64,000 bases of DNA from Actinomadura viridilutea. Lineage in GTDB: Bacteria > Actinomycetota > Actinomycetes > Streptosporangiales > Streptosporangiaceae. Below are positions 40,921-48,764 of this stretch, piece after piece (position 1 is the stretch's first letter; every line of letters begins with the position of its first letter). Under the pieces are notes generated by a model. It saw only the letters and a program-made list of their open reading frames with translations. It made no database searches and was not told the origin of the DNA. The stretch is taken from the NCBI GenBank assembly GCA_003001795.1, contig PVNI01000003.1, forward strand, positions 434,001-498,000, written 5' to 3'. The position numbers were made by a program, and so were the translations under genes.

Positions 40921-42567
40921 ATGCCGGATGCCGCTCCCTTGGAGCCAGGCGATCCCCGGGCACTGGGACGGTACGAGGTCGTCGGACGGCTCGGTGCCGG
41001 CGGACAGGGATCGGTATTCCTCGGCCGCACCCCGGAAGGCGAGCACGTCGCGATCAAGCTGCTGCACGCCTCGATGGCCAACGACCCGTCGGCGCGGGCG
41101 CGCTTCACCCGCGAGGTGACCGCCGCGCAGCGGGTCGAGCCGTTCTGCACCGCCCGGGTGCTGGAGGCCGACGTGCACGGCGACCAGCCGTATGTGGTCA
41201 GCGAGTACATCGACGGCCCCTCGCTGCACGACGTGGTGGTGCACAACGGCCCGCGCGGCCCCGAGGAGCTGGAGCGGCTGGCGATCGGCACCGCGACCGC
41301 GCTCGCGGCCATCCACGAGGCCGGCATCGTCCACCGCGACTTCAAGCCCAACAACGTGATGCTGGCGCCGGACGGCCCGCGCGTGGTCGACTTCGGCATC
41401 GCCCGCAGCGTCAACTCCCAGGAGAGCGCCGTCACCGCCACCGGCATGGTGGTGGGCACCCCCGGTTACCTGGCGCCCGAGCAGCTCACCGGGGCGCCGC
41501 TCACCCCCGCGGTCGACATCTTCGCCTGGGGCGCCACGATGGTGTTCGCGGCCACCGGGCAGTCGCCGTTCGAGGCCGACACGCTGCCGGTCATCATCAA
41601 CCGCATCCTCAACGACGAACCCGACCTGTCGGCGCTGCCCGCCGGGCCGCTGCGCGACCTGGTGGGCCAGTGCCTGTCCAAGGACGCCGGGCTGCGCCCC
41701 CCGGCCGCGCAGCTGCTGCTGAACCTCCTCGGCCACGTGGGCGCGGCGCCCACGGGCGCGACGGCGGGCGGGCAGGCCCTGCTCGACCAGGGCACCCGGA
41801 TCGCCGCCCAGCTGCCGGCGCCGCCGCCGGTGCCGTCCGCGCCCGCGCGGCAGCCGTCGCCGCGGCAGCCGATCACGCCGCCGCCGATGCCGATGAACGC
41901 GGGACCGAGCACCCCGCCGCCGCAGCCGATCACCCCGCCGCCGATGCCGATGTACCAGCCCGCGGCCGGTCCGGCGGTTCCCCGGCCCCCGGGCCCGCCC
42001 GGACCGCCGACGCGACCGGGGTTCGCGCCGCCGCCCGCCCAGTCGTCGTCGTCCAGCGCGCCGGTGATCATCGGCGTGGGCTGCGCCGTGCTGGCGGTGC
42101 TGGTGATCCTCGTGGTCGTGGTCGTGGCGCTCGCGTCCGGCGAGGAGGACCGGCCCCTGCCGCTGCCCACCTACACGCCGCCGACGCCGACCTCCTCGTC
42201 GACGTTCAGCGCCGAGAACGGCATCACCGGCACCTACACCGGCACCGGCTACCAGCCCGGCGCGCCGACGGGGCGCACCATCTTCAAGACGCGCTTCTTC
42301 CTCATCCGCAGCGCGGGCAACGCCACGTACACCTACAGCGACTCGGAGACCTGCCGCACCATGCTGTCGCTGCTGCGCGGCTCCAGCACCGACTCCAAGA
42401 TCGTGTACCGGGAGACGCCGTTCGGCGGGACCTCGAAGGACGACTGCGCCGCCGGCTACCTGACGTTCCAGCCGTCGCCGAGCGGGGCGTACCTGCGGTG
42501 GGAGTGGCGGACGACGCTGAGCGACACCGCCCGGGCGCAGGCGTACGGCACCGTGTACCGACAGTAG
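40921..42567 (+). CDS. receptor-type serine/threonine protein kinase
   Basis: 548 residues. The Hanks-type kinase domain covers about 17-280: Gly loop LGAGGQGSV, Lys46 in VAIKLL, catalytic Asp140 in VHRDFKPNN, DFGIA and APEQ. A Pro-rich juxtamembrane follows with the unit QPITPPPMPM twice, then one transmembrane helix (VIIGVGCAVLAVLVILVVVV) and an extracellular domain of about 140 residues (GITGTYTGTGYQPGAPTGRT; two Cys, CRTMLS and DDCAAG). It phosphorylates cytoplasmic targets in response to an unknown outside cue. GGAGG precedes the ATG. It is followed by a paralogue 8 nt downstream. Confidence 0.93.
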   Translation: MPDAAPLEPGDPRALGRYEVVGRLGAGGQGSVFLGRTPEGEHVAIKLLHASMANDPSARARFTREVTAAQRVEPFCTARVLEADVHGDQPYVVSEYIDGPSLHDVVVHNGPRGPEELERLAIGTATALAAIHEAGIVHRDFKPNNVMLAPDGPRVVDFGIARSVNSQESAVTATGMVVGTPGYLAPEQLTGAPLTPAVDIFAWGATMVFAATGQSPFEADTLPVIINRILNDEPDLSALPAGPLRDLVGQCLSKDAGLRPPAAQLLLNLLGHVGAAPTGATAGGQALLDQGTRIAAQLPAPPPVPSAPARQPSPRQPITPPPMPMNAGPSTPPPQPITPPPMPMYQPAAGPAVPRPPGPPGPPTRPGFAPPPAQSSSSSAPVIIGVGCAVLAVLVILVVVVVALASGEEDRPLPLPTYTPPTPTSSSTFSAENGITGTYTGTGYQPGAPTGRTIFKTRFFLIRSAGNATYTYSDSETCRTMLSLLRGSSTDSKIVYRETPFGGTSKDDCAAGYLTFQPSPSGAYLRWEWRTTLSDTARAQAYGTVYRQ

Positions 42568-42575
42568 GGGGCGCC

Positions 42576-45419
42576 ATGGCGGAGATCGCCCCGCTCCGCC
42601 CGGGCGACCCCGAACGCCTGGGCGCCTACCGGCTGACGGGCCTGCTGGGCGAAGGCGGCCAGGGCTCGGTGTACCTGGCCGAGGACGACGACGGGCGGCG
42701 CGTCGCGATCAAGCTGCTGCACGCCCGGTTCAGCGGCGACGCCAAGGCCAGGTCCCGGTTCGCCGCCGAGCTCGAGGTGGCGCGGCGCGTGTCGCCGTTC
42801 TGCACCGCCCGCATCCTGGACGCCGACGTGGAGGGCGACCGGCCCTACATCGTCAGCGAGTACATCGACGCGCCGTCGCTGTCGGAGGTGCTGGCCGCCG
42901 AGGGCCCGCGCTCGGGCGGCGACCTGGACCGGCTGGCGATCGGCACGATGACGGCGCTGGCCGCCATCCACCAGGCCGGCGTCGTGCACCGCGACTTCAA
43001 GCCCGCCAACGTGCTGGTCGCCCCGGACGGGCCCCGGGTGATCGACTTCGGCATCGCCCGGGCGCTGGACGCCACGGGCACCATGTCCAGCACCGCCGTC
43101 GGCACGCCCGCCTACATGGCGCCCGAGCAGATCACCGGCGCCCCCATCGGCCCGCAGGCGGACGTGTGGGCCTGGGGCGCCACGATGGTGTACGCGGCCA
43201 CCTGCCGCGCCGCGTTCGGCCAGGACTCCATCCCCGCGGTCATGCACCGCATCCTCCATCTGCCGCCGGACCTGGGCGCGCTCACCGAGCCGCTGCGCGG
43301 CCTGGTCGCCCACTGCCTGATCAAGGACCCGGCGGCGCGGCCGTCGTCGCACCAGGTGCTGATGCAGCTGCTGACGCTGGCGGGCAGCCCGCCCCGGCCC
43401 GCGGCCGGTCCGGGCGCCGAGGCGCAGTCGGCGATCCTCACCCAGGGCGCCGAGGCGGCCGCCACGGACACGCTGGTCCTTCAGCCGCAGGCGGCCCCCG
43501 CGGCCCCCGCCCACCCGGTGGTCGGCGGGCAGACGCCCATCCCGTCCCCCACTGGGCAGGCGCCCGTCCCGACCCCGACGGGGGCCGTGGCGCCGCCCGC
43601 GCCGCCGTACGGGTTCCCCCAGGGCGGGCAGGGCGGCCACGCCGGTCCCGGACCGGCCGTCCCCGGCCCCGGCCACAGCACGCCGGGCGGGGCATGGGCG
43701 CCGCCGCAGACGCCCGTCCCCGGCGGCGGACCGGACGCGGCGTCCTGGCCGGGGCTGCCGACGACGTCGCCGGGCGCTCCCGGGAAGGGGCCCGGGCGGC
43801 GCGGCATGGGCGTGCTGGCCGCGGGCGGCGGCGCCGCGCTCGTCGCCCTGATCGTCGGCGCGAGCGTGGTGATCACGCAGCTGGACGGCGACGGCGGCCG
43901 GCGCGGCCCGCAGACGCCCAAGCAGGGCGGGGAGGTGCGGCTGGCGCTGGAGGCGCCCCTGTCCGAGAACGGCGAGATCGACCCCGGCCACGCGGGGTTC
44001 GGCACCGGACGCACCCTGGCCAAGGCGCTGTTCACCGGGCTCATGGAGGTCACCAAGGACGGCACGGTGCGTCCCCGCCTGGCGCGCGACGTCCGGCCCG
44101 ACCAGGCCTGCCGCCAGTGGACGATCGACATCAAGCCGGGCACGACCTTCTCCAACGGGGAGCCCGTGGACGCCGAGGCGTTCGCGCGGGGCTGGAGCCG
44201 CCACGCCGCCGGCGAGGCCGGCTATCTCATGGAGGACATCAAGGGGTACGCGGCGGTCGCGAACGGCCGGTCGCGGACGCTCGAGGGCGTGCACGCGGCG
44301 GGCGGCGTCCTGCGGGTGGAGCTCGACAAGACCGACTGCGAGTTCCCCAAGCGCCTCGCCGACCCGATCTTCGCCCCGGTGCCCAGGGCGGCGGGCGACA
44401 AGGACAACCGGGACTACAACCTCGCCCCGGTCGGCAACGGCCCGTTCAAGCTGCAGTCCTACACGCCGAGGCAGACGGCGACGCTGGTCCGCAACGACCG
44501 GTGGGCGTTCGGCAAGAGCAAACTCGACCGGGTGACCGTCCGGCTGACCGAGTCCACCGCCCAGCAGCTCTCCGCGTTCACGGGGGGCCTGGCCGACTGG
44601 GCCGCCGTGGACGCCGACGATCCGGGGGCCTCCCCGCGCCTGAACGACATGAAGACCCGCATCGGCACGACCCAGCGGATGCTGGTTCCGATCACCAAGC
44701 GGGGCCCGATGCGCAGCCGCGAGGCGCGGCTCGCCGTCTCGTACGCGCTCGACCGCCGGCAGATCGCCGACACCGTGACCCACGGGTTCGGCCGTCCCGC
44801 GACCGGCCTGGTGTCGCCCGCCGTCCCCGGGTTCTCCGAGGGCGGCGCGTGCCCGTCGTGCCAGGGCCCGGACGCCGCGCGCGCCAAGCAGCTCGCCCAG
44901 GCCGCCGGGCTCGGGCCGGGCACCCGGGTGAACCTCTACGTGCGCAGCATCGGCACCTACCGGTACTGGTGCGAGGTGGTCCGGCAGCAGCTGCGGCAAG
45001 TGCTCGGCTGGGACGTGCAGCTGCGCGTCGTGGACGTGCAGGACTTCACCCGGGAGGTCACGGGCAAGGACGCCCAGGGCCTGATCGCGCTGGGCTGGCG
45101 GCCCGACTACCCGTCGGCGTACTCGGTGCTGCAGCCGCTGCTGGGCGGCGACCAGATCGCCACGGCCGACAACGGCCGCAGCAACTACGGCGGCTGGCGC
45201 AACGCGGCGTTCGACAAGGAGCTGGCGAACGCGATCGGCGCCCGGGACGAGGGCGCCCGCACGCGCGTCCTGCGGTCGGCCGAGAAGATCGCCCTGGACG
45301 ACATGGCCATCATCCCGGTGTGGACGGACCAGTGGGCCGCCCTGGCGTCCGACAAGTTCACCGGCCTCGACCTCGACTTCGACGGCGACCCGACCCTGGC
45401 CACCGCCGCCCGCAAGTGA
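42576..45419 (+). CDS. serine/threonine kinase fused to an extracellular SBP_bac_5 substrate-binding domain
   Basis: 947 residues. The kinase domain (about 17-280) has LGEGGQGSV, Lys46, catalytic Asp140 in VHRDFKPAN and DFGIA. A long Pro/Gly linker and one transmembrane helix near residue 415 (GVLAAGGGAALVALIVGASV) follow. Then comes an extracellular family-5 oligopeptide-binding domain (about 445-945): LAKALFTGLMEVTKDGTVRP, FSNGEPVDAEAFARGWSRH, YNLAPVGNGPFKLQSY, and ALDRRQIADTVTHGFGRPAT. The architecture implies a kinase gated by a small peptide or solute. It starts 8 nt after its paralogue, and the two are co-transcribed. Confidence 0.92.
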   Translation: MAEIAPLRPGDPERLGAYRLTGLLGEGGQGSVYLAEDDDGRRVAIKLLHARFSGDAKARSRFAAELEVARRVSPFCTARILDADVEGDRPYIVSEYIDAPSLSEVLAAEGPRSGGDLDRLAIGTMTALAAIHQAGVVHRDFKPANVLVAPDGPRVIDFGIARALDATGTMSSTAVGTPAYMAPEQITGAPIGPQADVWAWGATMVYAATCRAAFGQDSIPAVMHRILHLPPDLGALTEPLRGLVAHCLIKDPAARPSSHQVLMQLLTLAGSPPRPAAGPGAEAQSAILTQGAEAAATDTLVLQPQAAPAAPAHPVVGGQTPIPSPTGQAPVPTPTGAVAPPAPPYGFPQGGQGGHAGPGPAVPGPGHSTPGGAWAPPQTPVPGGGPDAASWPGLPTTSPGAPGKGPGRRGMGVLAAGGGAALVALIVGASVVITQLDGDGGRRGPQTPKQGGEVRLALEAPLSENGEIDPGHAGFGTGRTLAKALFTGLMEVTKDGTVRPRLARDVRPDQACRQWTIDIKPGTTFSNGEPVDAEAFARGWSRHAAGEAGYLMEDIKGYAAVANGRSRTLEGVHAAGGVLRVELDKTDCEFPKRLADPIFAPVPRAAGDKDNRDYNLAPVGNGPFKLQSYTPRQTATLVRNDRWAFGKSKLDRVTVRLTESTAQQLSAFTGGLADWAAVDADDPGASPRLNDMKTRIGTTQRMLVPITKRGPMRSREARLAVSYALDRRQIADTVTHGFGRPATGLVSPAVPGFSEGGACPSCQGPDAARAKQLAQAAGLGPGTRVNLYVRSIGTYRYWCEVVRQQLRQVLGWDVQLRVVDVQDFTREVTGKDAQGLIALGWRPDYPSAYSVLQPLLGGDQIATADNGRSNYGGWRNAAFDKELANAIGARDEGARTRVLRSAEKIALDDMAIIPVWTDQWAALASDKFTGLDLDFDGDPTLATAARK

Positions 45420-45443
45420 CGGCGGGACGCGCGGCGCGCCCGG

Positions 45444-46706
45444 TCAGGCGAGCGGCAGGCGCACGGTCACGATGAGGCCGCCGCCCGCGCGCGGCGCGGC
45501 GTACACCATGCCGCGGTGGGCCAGCACCACCGAACGCACGATCGACAGCCCCAGCCCGGCGCCCTTGGCCGACTCGACGCGGTCGGCGTTGAGCCGGCGG
45601 AACGGCTCGAACAGGCGGTCCACCTCGTAGGCGGGCACGACCGGCCCGGTGTTCTCCACCTGCACGGTGGCGTAGCCGTCGAGCACGCCCGTGCGGACCC
45701 ACACCTCGCCGCCGTCGTCGTTGTGCTTGACCGCGTTGTCGACCAGGTTCGACACCAGGTGCTCCAGCAGCACCGGATCGCCGAGCGTGGTGCCGGCGGT
45801 GAGCTCGCGGTGGACGGCGACGTCGTTGTCGTGCCCGCGCTTGGCGTGCGTCTCCAGCACCGTGGACGCCACCTCGGCCAGGTCCACCGGGGTGCGGGTG
45901 GTGAGCTGGCGTTCGCTGCGGGCCAGCAGCAGCAGTCCTTCGATCAGCCGTTCGTGGCGGGCGTTGGTGGCCAGCAGCGTGCGGCCCACCGTCTTCAGGT
46001 CGTCGGACGCGTCGGGGTCGCCGAGCGCCACCTCCAGCAGCGTCCGGTTGATCGCCAGCGGCGTGCGCAGCTCGTGCGAGGCGTTGGCGACGAACCGGCG
46101 CTGGGCGTCGAACGCCTGGCTGAGCCGCTCCAGCATCGCGTCGAAGGTGTCGGCCAGCTCCTTGATCTCGTCGTCGGGCCCCTCCAGCGCGATCCGCTCG
46201 TGCAGGGTGCTCTCCGACAGCCGCCGCGCGGTCGCGGTCACCTTCTGCAGCGGGCTGAGCGCCCGGTCGGCGACGAAGTAGCCCAGCACCACGGCGGTGA
46301 TCCCGACCCCGACCAGCGCCACCAGCGACCGGCTGACCAGCCGCTGCATGGTCAGCTCCTTGAGCACCTGCGGGTCCAGCGGCCCGGACGGCGTGTAGAT
46401 CACATAGCCGCGCGGGAACACCGAGTTGAGGATCGAGCCGACCAGCAGGTAGGTGGCGAACAGCAGCAGCGCCCCGGCCATGAAGAACAGCAGCCCGTAC
46501 AGCACCGTCAGGCGCAGCCGGACGCTCATCCGGGTCGGCAGCGCGCGCAGGTCGGCCGCGAGGGACCCGACGCCGCGGCGGTCGCCCTTGCCGCCGTGCG
46601 GCGGCGGGAAAGGCCCGGTGGCGCCGGGCGGCATGGGCTGGGGCCCGGGCTGCGGTCCGGGGTGGGGCCCGGGGTGGGGCGCGGGGTGGGGCGCGGACGG
46701 CGTCAC
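45444..46706 (-). CDS. OmpR-system sensor histidine kinase
   Basis: 420 residues. A Pro/His-rich N-terminal tail (HPAPHPGPHPGPQPGPQ) precedes two transmembrane helices (VLYGLLFFMAGALLLFATYL; SLVALVGVGITAVVLGYFV), a HAMP domain, HisKA with RFVANASHELRTPLA and HATPase with NLVDNAVKHN and KGAGLGLSIV. It phosphorylates the adjacent regulator. The GTG overlaps the regulator stop as GTGA. The His/Pro tail might bind metal, but that is speculative. It is convergent with the kinase-SBP gene 24 nt away. Confidence 0.93.
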   Translation of the reverse strand: MTPSAPHPAPHPGPHPGPQPGPQPMPPGATGPFPPPHGGKGDRRGVGSLAADLRALPTRMSVRLRLTVLYGLLFFMAGALLLFATYLLVGSILNSVFPRGYVIYTPSGPLDPQVLKELTMQRLVSRSLVALVGVGITAVVLGYFVADRALSPLQKVTATARRLSESTLHERIALEGPDDEIKELADTFDAMLERLSQAFDAQRRFVANASHELRTPLAINRTLLEVALGDPDASDDLKTVGRTLLATNARHERLIEGLLLLARSERQLTTRTPVDLAEVASTVLETHAKRGHDNDVAVHRELTAGTTLGDPVLLEHLVSNLVDNAVKHNDDGGEVWVRTGVLDGYATVQVENTGPVVPAYEVDRLFEPFRRLNADRVESAKGAGLGLSIVRSVVLAHRGMVYAAPRAGGGLIVTVRLPLA

Positions 46707-47356
46707 AGGCGGTATCCCACTCCCGGGACCGTCTCGATGATCGGCGGGTCCCCGAGCTTCTTGCGCAACGTCATCATCGTGACCCGGACCACGTTGGTGA
46801 ACGGGTCGATGTGCTCGTCCCATGCCTTCTCCAGCAGCTGCTCGGAGCTCACCACGGCGCCGTCCGCCCGCATCAGTACCTCCAGCACGGCGAACTCCTT
46901 GCGGGTCAGGTCGATCGGACGGCCGTCGCGGTGCACCTCGCGGCGGGCCGGGTCCAGGGTGATCCCGGCGCGTTCCAGCACCGGCGGCAGCGGCGTCGCG
47001 GCGCGGCGCCCCAGGGCCCGCACCCGGGCGATCAGCTCGGCGAACGCGAACGGCTTGGCGAGGTAGTCGTCGGCGCCGATGGACAGGCCCTCGACCTTGT
47101 CGTCCAGTTCGCCCGCGGCGGTCAGCATGATGATGCGCGCGGGGTACCGCCGGGACACCAGCTGCTTGCACACCTCGTCGCCGTGCACCTTGGGCAGGTC
47201 GCGGTCGAGCACGATGACGTCGTAGTCGTTGACCTGCGCCCGGTCGAGCGCGCCGGCGCCGTCGTAGGCGACGTCCACGGCGAGCGCCTCCCGGCGCAGG
47301 CCGGTGGCGATCGCGTCCGCGAGGACCCGCTCGTCCTCTACGACCAGTACACGCAC
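46703..47356 (-). CDS. OmpR/PhoB-family response regulator
   Basis: 217 residues. The receiver has VVEDE, phospho-acceptor Asp51 in VIVLDRDLPK, a Thr in IIMLTAAGE and Lys in DYLAKPF. A winged-helix output domain carries RKEFAVLEVLMRADGAVVSS, then PFTNVVRVTMMTLRKKLGDP and VPGVGYRL. GTG start. It is translationally coupled to the downstream kinase. It may sense envelope state, given the neighbouring Ser/Thr kinase receptors. Confidence 0.95.
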   Translation of the reverse strand: MRVLVVEDERVLADAIATGLRREALAVDVAYDGAGALDRAQVNDYDVIVLDRDLPKVHGDEVCKQLVSRRYPARIIMLTAAGELDDKVEGLSIGADDYLAKPFAFAELIARVRALGRRAATPLPPVLERAGITLDPARREVHRDGRPIDLTRKEFAVLEVLMRADGAVVSSEQLLEKAWDEHIDPFTNVVRVTMMTLRKKLGDPPIIETVPGVGYRL

Positions 47357-47480
47357 TGCGTCCCCTCCTCGGCTGTCACCCCGGCCACGGCGTCCAGGTA
47401 TGCCACGCCCACCGTAAGGCCTCGGTAAGTCCCCAGATCAGACGGGGTCTCGCGGGCGAGCGGGCGGCGATGCAAGCGGT

Positions 47481-47495
47481 GATGAAAATTTCATC
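47481..47495. promoter_or_regulatory. 15-bp perfect palindrome in the divergent promoter region
   Basis: GATGAAAATTTCATC, in an AT-rich island (47480-47515) between the response-regulator gene and the 58-residue ORF. A TTTATCGCGATG element follows. It is probably an operator or part of a promoter; the binder is unknown, autoregulation by the adjacent OmpR-type protein being possible. Confidence 0.45.
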
Positions 47496-47559
47496 GCAAA
47501 TCAGGTTTATCGCGATGTCGGAGGTGGGTAAGCAGGGTCTGCATCTGGGAGGGAGGTCC

Positions 47560-47736
47560 ATGGGCGAGCTGTCACGTGCGATCCAGCAGCGCCTCGACGA
47601 CGCCTACGAGTCGCTGCGCCACGCCCGCGCCGTCGGCGACACCTACCTGGCCGACATCCGTCAGGAGGAGATCAAAGAACTGCGTCGGATCGCAGCGAAC
47701 CACGACATCGGCGTCGAGCCGCCGCGCTGCGAGTGA
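47560..47736 (+). CDS. small conserved-type helical protein
   Basis: 58 residues: MGELSRAIQQRLDDAYESLR, HARAVGDTYLADIRQEEIKE, LRRIAANHDIGVEPPR. It is charged, alpha-helical and soluble. GGGAGGGAGG precedes the ATG at 47560; in-frame ATGs further up (47470, 47482, 47515) have no such site. The function is unknown. It is divergent from the OmpR-type system. Confidence 0.8.
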   Translation: MGELSRAIQQRLDDAYESLRHARAVGDTYLADIRQEEIKELRRIAANHDIGVEPPRCE

Positions 47737-47780
47737 CGCGTCCTCGGCCTGGAGCAGTGAGCCCATCGAGCGCGTGGGCC

Positions 47781-47842
47781 CGCTGCTCTTCGCCGAGACG
47801 CCAGGGGGACGCCCCCCTGAAACCCCCGACAGAAGAGCAGCG
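47781..47842. other. nested inverted repeat (possible structured RNA or terminator)
   Basis: Outer arms CGCTGCTCTTC (47781-47791) and GAAGAGCAGCG (47832-47842) are exact inverse complements. Inside lies a second hairpin, CAGGGGG-ACGC-CCCCCTG (47802-47819). Located between the 58-residue gene and the end of the suhB-like gene (convergent), it may be a bidirectional terminator. The nested form is more elaborate than other terminators in the window. Confidence 0.5.
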
Positions 47843-47907
47843 TGCCCGCAAAGGCCCGTTAGGCCGCTGCTTCCGTAAGCATGCCCCGGGATGGCCCGGC
47901 GTGAGCC

Positions 47908-48726
47908 TCAGTCGCGGGCGGGGTCGAGCGGGGCCAGCAGGTCGTGCAGCTCCTCCCAGAGGCCCGGCGCGGCGGCGATGACGAGCTCCGGACCGGCCGG
48001 GGCGCCGTTCAGTCCGGCCACGCGGCCGCCCGCCTCCCGGACGATCAGCGCGCCCGCGGCGATGTCCCAGGCCTGCACGCCGCGCTCGTAGTAGGCGTCG
48101 ACGCGCCCGGCGGCCAGCGAGCACAGGTCCGCCGAGCACGAGCCGCCACGGCGGATGTCGCGCACGTTCGGCAGCACCCCGGTGAGCACCTCGGCCTGAC
48201 GGGCGCGGCGCCGCGCCTCGTACCCGAACCCGGTGGCCACCAGCGCCCGGTTCAGCGGGACGCCGGTGTTGCAGCGCAGTTCCCGGGTGCCGGCGGCGGT
48301 GTGCAGCAGGGCGCCCCGGCCGCGCGCCGCCGTGAAGGTCTCGCCGCGCCGCGGCAGGTCGACCGCGCCCGCCACGACCTCGCCGTCCACCTCGGCGGCC
48401 ACGCTGACCCCCCAGTCGGGCAGGTCGTACAGGTAGTTCACGGTGCCGTCGATCGGGTCGATCACCCAGCGGACGCCGCTGCCCCCGTCCCGCGTGCCGC
48501 CCTCTTCGCCGAGGAAGCCGTCGTCGGGCCGCGCGGCCCGGATCCGCTCGATGATCAGCGTTTCGGCGGCCCGGTCCATCTGCGTGACCACGTCGGTCGG
48601 GCTCGACTTGGTCTGCACCACGTCCGGCCCGTCGGCCGGCCGCTTGTCCACCAGCATCCGCCCGGCCTCCCGGGCCACGGCCACGGCCAGTTCCAGCAGC
48701 TCCTCGGGCAGGCTGCTCACCCTCAT
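47908..48726 (-). CDS. suhB: inositol monophosphatase family protein
   Basis: 272 residues. IMPase metal-site motifs are FLGEEGGTRDG, WVIDPIDGTVNYLYDLPDWG and the C-terminal QAWDIAAGALIVREAGGRV. It hydrolyses inositol-1-phosphate or related sugar phosphates with Mg2+. This supplies myo-inositol for phosphatidylinositol and mycothiol in actinobacteria. Start options are ATG 48735, ATG 48726 and GTG 48720, all near a GAGGGGG stretch; I chose 48726. It lies 38 nt after the ferrochelatase gene. Confidence 0.93.
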   Translation of the reverse strand: MRVSSLPEELLELAVAVAREAGRMLVDKRPADGPDVVQTKSSPTDVVTQMDRAAETLIIERIRAARPDDGFLGEEGGTRDGGSGVRWVIDPIDGTVNYLYDLPDWGVSVAAEVDGEVVAGAVDLPRRGETFTAARGRGALLHTAAGTRELRCNTGVPLNRALVATGFGYEARRRARQAEVLTGVLPNVRDIRRGGSCSADLCSLAAGRVDAYYERGVQAWDIAAGALIVREAGGRVAGLNGAPAGPELVIAAAPGLWEELHDLLAPLDPARD

Positions 48727-48764
48727 CCCCCTCATCGCGGTCTCGTGGTCGTGTCTCGCGGCCG

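Noticed and set aside
40755-42575. Open frame upstream of the kinase-SBP gene that runs in frame through the whole first kinase gene
   Set aside because: Its translation upstream of 42576 is the out-of-frame reading of kinase 1. Kinase 2 has its own ATG with conserved N-terminus.
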